Positions 1 through 8,193 of a stretch of 64,000 bases of DNA are shown piece by piece. Below the pieces are notes generated by a model. That model searched no databases. It saw nothing but the letters and a program-made list of their open reading frames with translations, and was not told the DNA's origin. Origin of the DNA: Bradyrhizobium sp. Ash2021 (GTDB taxonomy: Bacteria; Pseudomonadota; Alphaproteobacteria; Rhizobiales; Xanthobacteraceae). Location of the stretch: the NCBI RefSeq assembly GCF_031202265.1, contig NZ_CP100604.1:5128501-5192500 (forward strand). The letters run 5' to 3'. Made by a program: the position numbers and the translations under genes. Each line of letters starts with the position of its first letter. Within the stretch, counting starts at the first letter, position 1.

Positions 1-135
1 ACGCTGGGAAATTTCAGGGCCCAGCAATGTCTCAGCGCCGCTCAACCAGTATATTCGGCCGGGCGGCGTTGTGCGTTTCTGGGACTGCGTGGGTTAAAAC
101 GAGACGGCTGCAACGCCGCCGGGCGGTCGCGAGGA

Positions 136-336
136 ATGGTCCCTTCGTCTCACGACAGCAGACTGACCGATGACTGCGCAGAAAATGAGTTGAACAATCG
201 CGAAATCAGCGAGTTCGAATTGACGGGTGAACAGCTGGATCAAGTGAGCGGCGGCTCGATGGATAACACGGACACGGCGTTTGCCATGGTAGCCCGGGCC
301 CAAGCCCAGGGCGTCGTTAGGTCCCACGGCCGGTAA
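136..336 (+). CDS. Double-glycine leader peptide (bacteriocin/RiPP-like precursor)
   Basis: A 66-residue product. Residues 26-40 read EFELTGEQLDQVSGG, a classic double-glycine leader: a regularly spaced hydrophobic/acidic helix (L29, L34, V37) ending in Gly-Gly. The 26-residue remainder (SMDNTDTAFAMVARAQAQGV and on) would be the cargo released by a C39 peptidase-transporter. A shorter start at the TTG at 190 would begin the leader at LNNREISEFEL, which suits the family better than the upstream ATG, where the purine-rich 'gagga' directly abuts the start codon. No C39 transporter or modification enzyme is in view. The stop lies about 15 bp before an IS5-family insertion, and the matching terminator is found on the far side of that element. 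Cargo function is unknown; it could be a quorum-type peptide rather than an antibacterial. Confidence 0.55.
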   Translation: MVPSSHDSRLTDDCAENELNNREISEFELTGEQLDQVSGGSMDNTDTAFAMVARAQAQGVVRSHGR

Positions 337-355
337 CATCGCCCCAACCCCCTAA

Positions 356-1288
356 GAGTCTGTCCGGGATCATGCTGTTTTTTGACAGAGCTTTCTGAGC
401 ATGAGGCGGATTGAGGCAAGGCGCAAGAACGCCAAGGCCTTTCCGTTGAGGCACTCCCAATCCTTGGCCAAGCGGCGGCAGCGATTGAGCCAGGCGATGG
501 TGCGCTCGACGATCCATCGCTTGGGCAAGACCGCAAAGCCCTTTGCTGTATCGGAACGCTTGACGATTTCCACGTCGATTTGCCGGAGGATTTTGCGAAC
601 GGCGGACTGAAAGATCGGCCCCTGGTAGCCGCCGTCGGCATAGAGCTTCAGCAGGAATGGATGCAGGCCAAACAGAGTGGCCATCACCAACACCCCGCCG
701 TCTCGATCCTGGATGTCCGCCGAATGTACAAGGGCGTGGAGCAATAAGCCCTGGGTATCGACTAGGATGTGGCGCTTCTTGCCCTTGATCTTCTTTCCCG
801 CATCGTAGCCATGCGGGTCAATCCACGCCCCCCTTTTTCCGCGCTCTTGACGCTTTGACTGTCGATGATGGCGGCGCTCGGGCTGGGTTCTCGGTTGGCC
901 AACTCCCGACATTGTACATAGAGCGCGTGATGGATGCGATCGAGCGTGCCGTCCCAAGTCCACAAGTCAAAATAACCGTGCACCGTGCTGCGCGGCGGCA
1001 GATCCTTCGGGATCGCTCGCCATTGGCAACCGCTGCTCAGCACATACATCAGACCATTGACCACTTCACGCACATCCACCGTGCGCTTGTTGCCGCCTCG
1101 CTTGGCTGACGCAATCAGCGGCTCCACAAACGCCCATTCCTCATCGGTCAAATCGCTGGGATAGCGTAGCCGGCTGCGGTCGTAACGACCGCGGTTCTCT
1201 TTCGTCCACATCGGCGCTCCTTCAGATTCGGACCGCCTCCCTTGAATCACAAATGATTCCGATGATTCAACATGTTTTCGGACAGACA
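356..1288 (-). mobile_element. IS5-family insertion sequence (IS427-like group), intact ends
   Basis: A 933-bp element flanked by a CTAA direct repeat (352-355 and 1289-1292), which fits the YTAR target of the IS427 group. The ends are imperfect inverted repeats: GAGTCTGTCCGGGATCATG on the left, and on the right (complement) TGTCTGTCCGAAAACATG. It encodes one transposase in two overlapping frames. The target was the gap between the stop of the double-glycine peptide gene and its terminator. Confidence 0.85.
370..1211 (-). CDS. IS5-family transposase, produced by -1 frameshifting
   Basis: The first frame starts at the ATG at 1211 (MWTKENRGRYDRSRLRYPSD), preceded by AAGGAG, and carries the N-terminal DUF4096-type domain plus the first catalytic Asp (AIIDSQSVKSAEKGG). 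The second frame, down to 370, carries the rest of the DDE domain (KGKKRHILVDTQG, YADGGYQG, then RWIVERTIAWLNRCRRL with the catalytic Glu). The frames join at an A5-G6 run (plus-strand C at 828-833, T at 834-838); a -1 slip there restores EKGGAWIDPHGYD. IS427-group elements are known to use programmed -1 frameshifting at such runs, so I read this as functional design rather than decay. A single-base loss would look the same. Confidence 0.85.
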
Positions 1289-1294
1289 CTAAGA

Positions 1295-1319
1295 GGCCGC
1301 CAACTCAGGCGGCCTTTTT
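1295..1319 (+). terminator. Intrinsic terminator, separated from its gene by the IS
   Basis: A perfect 7-bp stem GGCCGCC (1295-1301), loop AACTCA, then GGCGGCC (1308-1314), followed by five T. It lies 3 bp past the right target repeat of the IS5-family element. Removing the element places it about 20 bp after the stop of the double-glycine peptide gene, so it probably ended that transcript. Confidence 0.8.
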
Positions 1320-1403
1320 CGTTTTTGCGGGGGCGCGGGACCGAAGCACCGCGGCGACTCTTGGAAGCCCGCTGGTGAGTCCGGGATTTGGGAGATGCTT
1401 GTG

Positions 1404-1598
1404 TCATTTGCCTTCCGAAATCCGCTGTAGGCCGTCCTTAGTCAGGACGATGCCGCCCAGGACATCCTTCGCATAGCCGATATCCTTGAGCCTGGATTGA
1501 ATGCGGGACGGAATGTGATGGGTGATCGGATGCGCGGCGAGCTGCCGCAGGGCCTCAAATTCCAAATCATTTAGCTCTGGGGGCAGAATTTGATCCAT
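1404..1598 (-). CDS. Small conserved-looking hypothetical protein
   Basis: A 64-residue product from the ATG at 1598 (MDQILPPELNDLEFEALRQL), ending TKDGLQRISEGK. The frame stays open further upstream, but that part is Pro/Arg-rich and looks non-coding. Amphipathic helices and an evenly charged composition suggest a folded cytosolic protein; the C-terminal 'GGIVLTKDGLQRI' resembles the wing of a small winged-helix protein. A weak TTTGGGG lies just before the start. No operon partner. Function unknown; my confidence is only that it is a real gene. Confidence 0.55.
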   Translation of the reverse strand: MDQILPPELNDLEFEALRQLAAHPITHHIPSRIQSRLKDIGYAKDVLGGIVLTKDGLQRISEGK

Positions 1599-1819
1599 GC
1601 CCCAAATATGCGCCCGGCTCGCACGTTTTCCAGTCAGTAAGTCTTCCACAACTACCAGAACTTGCGAAGGTCGCTGGTGAGTCCGGCTTTTGCGGGCTGG
1701 AATTTGCCGGGCTTCCCCCGGCAATCGCTCGGCGCGCCACGCTGGCGCGGCCGGGGAATCGTTTAAGCTGAGCCGGGCCGCGTAAATGTCAGAACCCTGC
1801 AAACCAGGATTTTTGTTTC

Positions 1820-2221
1820 ATGGCCGATCAATCGAGATTCGAGCGTCCACCAGGACCTAATCGCCACTCTCGGAGCGAGCGTATCTTCGTCCTCACGTTG
1901 CTAGCCGTCGCCTTAATCGTACCTTTGGGCGTTTACGAAACTATTCCTGTGAAGCAGCACAAAGCGACCGCACCACCACCAGATCCGACTGCTCAAGCGA
2001 TCCATGACCTGCAGGCGTCCCTACAGCAGGCCGTCGGTCAACTGAGGGCCCTTCAACAAACGGTCTCATCCGATCGGGCCGAGATGAAGCGGTTGTCCGA
2101 CGACGTCACAGCGTTGAGCGCCCAAATCGAAGTCCTACAACAATCGTTCGCGAGTACTCAGCAGGTTCCTGCACTTCAGCCAACAGAGCCCCCAAGGCAG
2201 AAGCGCGCGACGGCCCGATAA
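1820..2221 (+). CDS. Membrane-anchored coiled-coil hypothetical protein
   Basis: 133 residues: a basic cytosolic N-terminus (1-21), one membrane helix (about 22-40, IFVLTLLAVALIVPLGVYE), a Pro-rich linker, then a heptad-rich coiled coil at about 56-112 (LQASLQQAVGQLRALQQTV, then LSDDVTALSAQIEVLQQSF) and a Pro/Gln tail. The layout is that of a single-pass inner-membrane protein with a periplasmic coiled coil. It stands alone, divergent from the small gene ending at 1404. Function is not recognisable from sequence. Confidence 0.7.
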   Translation: MADQSRFERPPGPNRHSRSERIFVLTLLAVALIVPLGVYETIPVKQHKATAPPPDPTAQAIHDLQASLQQAVGQLRALQQTVSSDRAEMKRLSDDVTALSAQIEVLQQSFASTQQVPALQPTEPPRQKRATAR

Positions 2222-2497
2222 CCCGATAACGGATCACCCGGCCCCACCACCCGGCTTGAGACGGCCGCTGGCGTGGTTTGGTCTGCGGGCTGTCATGTGC
2301 CGGTCGATCGGCGCCTGCGCATGGGCGAGTCCGCGTGGCCGGGCAGCCGCGCGAACCGCCGCTGGGTTGAGATCAGCGGCGGCTTGTATTCGCGTCAGTG
2401 ACCACCAGAAGGTCGCAGTGATCGTGGCGAGTTGGGGTTAATAAACCTGCAACGCTGCTGGGCATAAGATGTAGCCTACTCGCTGCCGGGCGCCGAA

Positions 2498-2683
2498 ATG
2501 ACTGAATACGTCATCAAGGAAATTGGCCGTCATCAGTGGCTCGTGTTTGCCGATCGGCAAAGCATTGCTTTCTGCGCCGACGAAGACGAGGCGGTGAAAG
2601 TGATGACCGAACATAGTGCCCGTTGCCGACAATCAGGTGACTCAACGGGTAATTGGCCAGAAGAACACCCGGCGGCTCCGTAA
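2498..2683 (+). CDS. Small hypothetical protein
   Basis: 61 residues: a compact N-terminal half (MTEYVIKEIGRHQWLVFADR, then FCADEDEAVKVMTEHSAR) that reads as a beta-beta-alpha fold with good hydrophobic patterning, and an unstructured C-terminal third. Similar short proteins are common in this bacterial group. The start is the first ATG, preceded by GCCGGGCGCCGAA without a strong ribosome-binding site. No neighbour shares its direction. Function unknown. Confidence 0.45.
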   Translation: MTEYVIKEIGRHQWLVFADRQSIAFCADEDEAVKVMTEHSARCRQSGDSTGNWPEEHPAAP

Positions 2684-3252
2684 CGCGCTGGGCGCGGGAC
2701 CGAAGCCCCGCCGTCGTGTTCCACATCCCTGTGGCATAGCTGTTGCAATTATGGCTGGGAATTGCCAGGGACCCAGTTTGAGACAGGGCACCGCCGGGAC
2801 AAAGCATTTCGAGCCCGGCGGCGTATCTTTTAAGGACTACCGGCACAGCCGCCCTAGCGTGGCCCGCCAGCCGCTGCCGGTTGTGCTTCCTCATCGATCG
2901 GCGCCAACGCATGGGCGAGTCTGTGCCGCTGTCACCAACATGCACTTCATCCATAACTCCGCTCTTTGAGCAAGCGCGCATGGGCACATAACGCAGAAAC
3001 CCGCCGGGGGTTGAGGTCGGCGGGTCTCCGTATTCTCGCGGGGGGGGGGGGGGTGGGGACTATCCGCGATTGAGCCAATGCGTAGCAATCCGTAATTAAC
3101 AATTTATTAGGATTGCACCTTGTTGCCCCCGATTCGGACGACAACGGGGCCCTCTGCGTCAGGTCCGGCTCGGCGAGGAGTGTTTGGCGACAAGGAGCAT
3201 CTTGAAAGTCTTCGCGAGCGAGGATGCAAGCTGCAATTGCGGCGCGCCGTTG
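2684..3252. other. Intergenic region with a 14-base G run
   Basis: No convincing gene; the open frames here have non-coding composition. It contains an imperfect CCCGCCG/CGGCGGG hairpin (about 3000-3026) and an uninterrupted run of 14 G at 3040-3053, followed by TGGGG. The run may be phase-variable or an assembly weakness. Confidence 0.6.
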
Positions 3253-3435
3253 ATGTCGAAAGCGCAGCGCGCGGCGGAGGCAATTGCCGCCGACCCCCGC
3301 AAGTCGGATAGGGCGATTGCCCGCGAGATCGGCGCAAGTCCAACAACCGTTGGTGAAGCCAGATCCCAACTGTCCACCGCTGGACAGTTGGAGCCCCGCG
3401 TCGGCATCGACGGCAAGCAGCGCCCGATGCGCCCT
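3253..3435 (+). pseudogene. Fragment of a helix-turn-helix replication/partition-type protein
   Basis: From the ATG at 3253 the frame reads MSKAQRAAEAIAADPRKSDR and continues with AIAREIGASPTTVGEAR, a helix-turn-helix, followed by the LEPRVGIDGKQRP linker seen in larger plasmid/phage-type proteins of rhizobia. Coding sense is lost near 3435, where the frame runs into the antisense of the cold-shock gene. A second copy of this domain lies at 55167-55490. I read it as a leftover of a larger gene; the parent family (ParB-like/HTH) is an inference. Confidence 0.5.
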
Positions 3436-3441
3436 GGTCCG

Positions 3442-3645
3442 TTAGCCGATTCTCAAATTTTCCGCGGACGTCTTGCCCCGGTTTTCCTTCTCTTCGTAAC
3501 TGACCTTTGCACCCTCAGCCAGCGAACTGAAGCCGGCTTTCTCCACCGCGGAAATGTGCACGAACACGTCCTTGCCGCCGCTGTCCGGCTGAATAAAACC
3601 ATACCCTTTGGTTGGATTGAACCACTTCACAGTACCTATCGCCAC
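3442..3645 (-). CDS. Cold-shock protein, CspA family (copy 1)
   Basis: 67 residues from a GTG start at 3645 ([20 protein letters not shown]). It shows both RNA-binding motifs, KGYGFI (RNP1) and VFVHIS (RNP2), and the usual one-domain length. Such proteins bind single-stranded RNA/DNA and melt secondary structure, mostly during cold or growth transitions. An AAAGGGGAG-type ribosome-binding site lies 8 bp before the GTG. It is about 85% identical to the next gene and in the same direction, implying tandem duplication. The C-terminal part ([17 protein letters not shown]) differs most between the copies. Confidence 0.93.
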   Translation of the reverse strand: MAIGTVKWFNPTKGYGFIQPDSGGKDVFVHISAVEKAGFSSLAEGAKVSYEEKENRGKTSAENLRIG

Positions 3646-3884
3646 GTCCGCACTCCCCTTTTTAACACGGTGACAACCGAGGTCGGTCACCCAGGAAAAC
3701 CGCAAGAAAAACCCGCCGGCGTGATCCCGCCTGCGCATACTGATCACTAGGAGCGGCCCGGCGCGCGGTGAGTGGTGAACGACACGCGTGGGGCCCAGCC
3801 ATCCCCTTGACCCGCTAGGCATGGCCAGACTTGCCTGTAAGGACGATTCGTGGCGAAAAGCCGCTTGAGCGGCGGATCCAAGCC

Positions 3885-4088
3885 TTAGCCCAGTCTTAGG
3901 TTTCCGGCCGATTCTTTGCCGCGATCGGCAATGATTTCGTAGCTCACCTTAGCGCCCTCAGCGAGCGAACTGAAACCGGCTTTCTCAACCGCGGAGATAT
4001 GGACGAACACGTCCTTGCCACCGTTGTCGGGCTGAATAAATCCAAAACCCTTCGTTGCATTGAACCACTTCACTGTACCTATCGCCAC
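3885..4088 (-). CDS. Cold-shock protein, CspA family (copy 2)
   Basis: 67 residues from a GTG start at 4088, with AAAGGGAGG 6 bp upstream. RNP1 is KGFGFI and RNP2 is VFVHIS. It has the same size, start codon and orientation as the copy at 3442-3645; the 239-bp gap between the two is enough for a separate promoter and structured leader. In the family these are cytosolic RNA chaperones. The two copies may be expressed under different conditions, but the sequence alone does not show which. Confidence 0.93.
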   Translation of the reverse strand: MAIGTVKWFNATKGFGFIQPDNGGKDVFVHISAVEKAGFSSLAEGAKVSYEIIADRGKESAGNLRLG

Positions 4089-4140
4089 GTCGATCCTCCC
4101 TTTCGATTCGAAGACGCGAAAGGATGGTGCCAGAAATTCG

Positions 4141-4178
4141 CCGAAAGAAAGGGGCCCGGCGGTGTGAACCGGCGGGCC
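4141..4178 (-). terminator. Terminator after the 42-codon gene
   Basis: On the minus strand GGCCCGCCGG, loop TTCACA, CCGCCGGGCC (one internal mismatch), followed by CCTTTCTTT. It lies 22 bp after the stop of the small basic peptide gene and upstream of cold-shock copy 2. Confidence 0.65.
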
Positions 4179-4200
4179 TTGGTGTCTAACTCCAAGCGGC

Positions 4201-4329
4201 TCACCGTCCGGCTATCTCCCTGTCGATCTTCAGGCTTTTGAGCATCGCGCGTGCACGCGTGGTTAGTTTGCCAGGCCCCTTCTTGGGCGCGACTTTCGCG
4301 CGCGGTCTGCTGCTGTAGGCTGCCGCCAT
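4201..4329 (-). CDS. Small basic protein, 42 residues
   Basis: From the ATG at 4329 the minus strand reads [20 protein letters not shown] and then [22 protein letters not shown] before TGA. It is too short for most gene finders. Support: a uniform basic composition (12 Lys/Arg in 42), a helical C-terminus and a clear terminator directly downstream. The ribosome-binding site is poor. It might bind nucleic acid or be a ribosome-associated peptide, but no family is recognised. Confidence 0.45.
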   Translation of the reverse strand: MAAAYSSRPRAKVAPKKGPGKLTTRARAMLKSLKIDREIAGR

Positions 4330-5499
4330 GGCCGCGGAAGAGAAGCCCGATCGCGCTAAAGAGGCGCAAGCCTGGTCGGTCTCACGTCGAGAGGGTTCAG
4401 CAGGTCATCGAGACAGCGTCCTTTTGTCTCAGTTGCGCAACACTTGCGGTGTTCCTTGAGCGGAACAGCACTTTTGACTCCACACTGGACGAAACTCGGA
4501 TCAGTCTTCTTAAACCGGGGGGCTGGGTGGCGGCGGCGCACTTGATCCCGGTGGCCGCGGCGCGAGAATGCCCGCGGCCTTTTCACAATTGATCGAACGT
4601 CGTGCCACGCGGGTCCTCAAAGGTCTCGTTACCTGTGGGGGAACGATCAGGAGGGATTGACCAACTTCGCGCCTTCGCTAGGTATATGCGCCGATCAAGT
4701 GCGCGCTTTCCCAGCAATACGACCGCGCATTCCTATCGCGATATCCGAGTATCCATGAAGGACAGGATCAGGTCGTCGGGAGCAACCTCGCGCATCGAAT
4801 CGTAAAAGGGATTTCGAGAGAGGGATTTCGAGCGTCGTTGGCGTTGCGCTTGGGCGACCATAAATGTCCACCCTCGATTTCATGGCGGTAAGTCTGATTT
4901 TGATTCGCCCACCAGCAGCGCATTGAGGAAGTCTATCCTCGGTGGGTCTTGAGGGGAAGTTGCCGGCCTGGGACTCATTTGCGCCCAGCTAAAAGCGAAC
5001 AACCCCTGCTCAATGCCTATGCCCGCCGGCTGCTGGAGCCAGACTGTTCATGTGACGCCCACCACCCGCTGTACCACACTGGTGCCTATACTGAGCTTCC
5101 GGCCGATCTTGAGGATCCCATCCCCGCTGGCCCTCAATTCCAGTATCCACCGGCCCGTGGCTGTGGTGGCATTCCCCTCCGCATCATCGCCATCTCGCGC
5201 TGGCCACCGTCATTGCGCAACCTGGAGCCGGGTAGTCGTAGAATACCCTGGGCATCGGCGACAGGTGCCGGCGTAGTGGTTTATCACCCGGAACGGCGCG
5301 ACGATCGCGGCCTGATTTTTGCGATGATCGAATAGAGATTGCACATCAGCGCATCGACAAAAGTACGATGGCCGGCACGACAAGCTATCCCGCAATGACC
5401 AAAGAGGCGACAGCCCCAGCCGTTATTCTAGCCTTCTCCTTCGTGGAGTAACCGCGCCTTGTCAGGCCGACACCGGCCCTAGTCGGCCTGAGTCCGGCC
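4330..5499. other. 1.2-kb stretch without a recognisable gene
   Basis: Open frames exist on both strands, but none has convincing protein-like composition or a ribosome-binding site. The only ordered features are an AGGGATTTCGAG direct repeat (about 4807-4832) and scattered GC-rich hairpins. It probably consists of decayed genes. Confidence 0.5.
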
Positions 5500-6216
5500 C
5501 TACCTCTTTTTGACGGCGAGGCCGCGAACCAGCGGCAAGGGGCTGGTTTTCCCCTCGAACAATAGCTTTGACGAGAGCGGTCCCGACAAATGCGCTGCGT
5601 CAAGCTCTTGCATCTCGTCCAAATAGAGCCCGACACCGCCAATCATCTGGCTTTGCGTCGCCACAGACGGAATATCGGAACGAACAAGAGCCTTGGCGCC
5701 ATTCGCCAATACAAACTCAGCCACCCTCCGATGCGATTCCCCACGGAACCTCTCGGACCATTCCCAAGCGGGTGTCGTGAAGAGGCAAACTCCTCCTGAT
5801 CTTAGCAAGCGGCTCACCTCCTGCCAAAAGTTCGCATCGTTGTAGGGATCCCCAAGCGACGACACGATCAGTTCAAAACTTGTACGCGGCAGTCCCGTGC
5901 TGGTGGCGTCCGCGACGAGCAATCTTGCACCGCGCCGCCCCCAATCCCGCGAGTGTTCGAGCATTCGCGGAGACTGATCTAGCAACGTGACGTGCGAGAG
6001 GGGCAATTTATTCGCGGCCACAATCGGAGCCACGATCGATCGGCCCGTACCGACCTCCAGAATGGCCTTCGCGGCGGGAGCATATTTTTGAATTCGCGGA
6101 ACTAGGAAGGCGGCGCTCAATTCAAAAAAATTGGCGCATGTCGGATGACGAGCAGCATCATAATATTCCGCCGCAATGTCATCGTAGGTGGAGAGTGCGG
6201 TGCTAAAAGTGCTCAT
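5500..6216 (-). CDS. Class I SAM-dependent methyltransferase
   Basis: 238 residues with a Rossmann-type methyltransferase core: motif I ILEVGTGRS (about 52-60), the acidic strand-2 end HVTLLDQSPRML, motif II VADATSTGLP and motif IV ELIVSSLGDPYNDANFW. A C-terminal extension (LYLDEMQELDAAHLSGPLSS) would form the substrate side. The substrate is unknown; the fold is shared by small-molecule, RNA and protein methylases. Its ATG overlaps the stop of the upstream gene (ATGA, 6213-6216), so translation is coupled and this is the last gene of the four-gene operon 8873-5500. GC looks lower than the flanks, consistent with transfer. Confidence 0.85.
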   Translation of the reverse strand: MSTFSTALSTYDDIAAEYYDAARHPTCANFFELSAAFLVPRIQKYAPAAKAILEVGTGRSIVAPIVAANKLPLSHVTLLDQSPRMLEHSRDWGRRGARLLVADATSTGLPRTSFELIVSSLGDPYNDANFWQEVSRLLRSGGVCLFTTPAWEWSERFRGESHRRVAEFVLANGAKALVRSDIPSVATQSQMIGGVGLYLDEMQELDAAHLSGPLSSKLLFEGKTSPLPLVRGLAVKKR

Positions 6217-7283
6217 TGCAGGGTACGTGTGATCTCCAGGTCGGGTGCCGCAATGCGCAACGGTACAAGAGCACGTTCCAACGCGCGAGAGAGCGCCAAA
6301 GTTTCTGCCTCATTTTCCAGGGTATCTGCCACTTTCACGGCCACTGCGTCGGTCCCGAAACCTTCGGCAGTTGTCGAATCGACGAATAAAATTCCGACCG
6401 GCAAATGGTCCTCGTTTCTCAGGATGACGCACAAGTCCCCCGGCCGTTCGCGCGTCTGGCTGACTTCACTGCGCATAAAGCCCCACTGCTCGATCAATTG
6501 GCGCACCGCATTCGGCCCTGCCACAACCGCGTTTCCGCGACCCATCGATTCGCCAAGTCTCCAGCAACGTCCAATGATGCCGAATCGCTGCGAGAAACGG
6601 CGGTGGGCACTCCCGCCGGGTCGGCTATCGGTCGGATAATAGTTGACCAGTTGGTACAAGTAGCTTGAAAAAACTATGTCAGGGACATGGATTGTGCCCC
6701 GCACATTGTCGGGCAAAGCGGGAATGTGATGAGCCTGCAATACCCTAGGAAGTGCGTCATCCATGACCCTGCTCAAATGCGTAGAGATCAGCTGAACCGA
6801 GGCCATTCTTTGGTATTCGTCTTTCGCCCTCGCGACCAGTTCGTCGAACGAATCTCGTAAGTATTCGCGAATTTCGTCAACAGCGTCTTCACTGATCTGC
6901 ATCTCCACGCCGCCGGCACTGATCTTGCGCACGACCTTGGGAAAGAGTCCGAATATTCGCTTGCCGGTCCTGCTGAACAAGAGCATGACGACAATGAGCA
7001 GCAGACAAAATGGCCATGCAACTGCTCGTACCAATTGAACCCAATCGCTCGGACGATCCTTGACTTCCTTAGTCTCCTTCGTCTCTTTGATCGGCGCAGC
7101 AACCGTGGGCGGGGTTGGCGATGGGGCCGGTGCGCTTGCAGGCCTCGGCGATGTCGTCGCGGGTGGCGATGGGGCTGGCTGGCCCTGTTGGACCGGCTGT
7201 CCAAATCCCGGCTCAAGTGCACTGACCATCATAACGGCAACCAAGGTCAGCGCGCGAAATACCGAGCTTCGATCTTCCTTCAT
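6213..7283 (-). CDS. Membrane-anchored protein with GAF-like C-terminal domain
   Basis: 356 residues. A signal-like helix (about 9-27), a Pro/Ala-rich linker (30-66), a second hydrophobic helix (86-104, VAWPFCLLLIVVMLLF), a basic stop-transfer (RTGKRIFG), a helical segment (EIREYLRDSFDELVARAKDE) and a C-terminal domain with GAF features: FGIIGRCWRLGESMGRG, CVILRNEDHLPVGILFVDST and a final helix. GAF domains bind small ligands or nucleotides. Topology would place the linker outside and the GAF-like domain in the cytosol. No enzymatic output domain is seen, so it would act as a sensor or scaffold. The start is the only ATG near a plausible site, 34 bp after the HAD stop. Confidence 0.6.
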   Translation of the reverse strand: MKEDRSSVFRALTLVAVMMVSALEPGFGQPVQQGQPAPSPPATTSPRPASAPAPSPTPPTVAAPIKETKETKEVKDRPSDWVQLVRAVAWPFCLLLIVVMLLFSRTGKRIFGLFPKVVRKISAGGVEMQISEDAVDEIREYLRDSFDELVARAKDEYQRMASVQLISTHLSRVMDDALPRVLQAHHIPALPDNVRGTIHVPDIVFSSYLYQLVNYYPTDSRPGGSAHRRFSQRFGIIGRCWRLGESMGRGNAVVAGPNAVRQLIEQWGFMRSEVSQTRERPGDLCVILRNEDHLPVGILFVDSTTAEGFGTDAVAVKVADTLENEAETLALSRALERALVPLRIAAPDLEITRTLQ

Positions 7284-7317
7284 GGCTTTCCCCGGCTAAT
7301 CCATTCCACGCGGCGAC

Positions 7318-8193
7318 TTAGGCGTTAACCGTCCTTGCTCGCGGCCCTTCTAGCACTCCAAGAAGTTCCGATATCGAGTTTTCGCAAGTGAAGTCGGGGG
7401 TGATCGTCGACGCTTCCTGCGCGAAATTGCGCTCGCGGACAATATCTTCGTCGGTCCAGTGAGAGATCCTAACGAGCCTATCATACATGGCGGGATCGCG
7501 GTGGACGCCATATTTTGCCCAGATCGCAAAGCATCCTGCTCTCCTTGCCATCAAAACATCTTTGGAGATGCTGTCGCCAACGTAGGCAATTGACGATGGC
7601 TTGGTCTTTTCGTTCTTTGCGATGTCGTTGAGCACCGCGGGATCGGGCTTGGTCTCACTAGCAGGCAATTCAGTGGTGATGGCGGCCAAGTTATCGACTG
7701 GCGATTCTGCCAAAGGAGTTAGCATGCTCTCGCTTTTCGCTCGACAGAATATCCTCTCAAAAACATCTACGAGATCTAACTGACGAACCCTGCGGAGCGT
7801 CGCGAAGTAGCTGCTGTCCGTGAAAGCCACCAATCTTATTCCCCGGGAACGCAGTTCGTTGAGCGTGGGTCGCACCCCTGGAAACAATGCGAGATTATGT
7901 TTCCGTGCTTTATTGAATGCGTGGAACGCTGGATCCAGAATACTTCGGGCTTCGGCAGGGCTACTCTTGCGAGAGAGCTCCCGAATAGTTTCGGTTTCCA
8001 GAAGGCTGAATGGGTGCTCCACATCGTGATGCTTGATGTGCACTGCTCGTAGCTCGTCAAGCAAGACCTCCCGATCGCACTTCAAGATAGAAGTGGCTGC
8101 ATCAACCATGGAATAAAATGCAGGAAGAAAAGACGCGTACCAATCATATAGAGTATTATCGAGATCAAAGACAGCTACGTCGACTTGTTTCAT
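7318..8193 (-). CDS. HAD-superfamily hydrolase
   Basis: 291 residues with all four HAD motifs: I, VAVFDLDNTLYDW (nucleophile D10, acid D12); II, LVAFTDSS; III, ETKPDP (Lys); IV, YVGDSISKDV. A helical cap lies between I and II, so it is a class I (haloacid dehalogenase/phosphoglycolate phosphatase-like) member. The likely reaction is hydrolysis of a phosphomonoester or nucleotide. Its ATG overlaps the upstream stop (ATGA, 8190-8193), tying it to the membrane protein gene. The C-terminal extension after motif IV (HWTDEDIVRERNFAQEASTI) is longer than usual. Pairing a HAD enzyme with membrane and GAF-like proteins is not a housekeeping layout I recognise. Confidence 0.85.
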   Translation of the reverse strand: MKQVDVAVFDLDNTLYDWYASFLPAFYSMVDAATSILKCDREVLLDELRAVHIKHHDVEHPFSLLETETIRELSRKSSPAEARSILDPAFHAFNKARKHNLALFPGVRPTLNELRSRGIRLVAFTDSSYFATLRRVRQLDLVDVFERIFCRAKSESMLTPLAESPVDNLAAITTELPASETKPDPAVLNDIAKNEKTKPSSIAYVGDSISKDVLMARRAGCFAIWAKYGVHRDPAMYDRLVRISHWTDEDIVRERNFAQEASTITPDFTCENSISELLGVLEGPRARTVNA

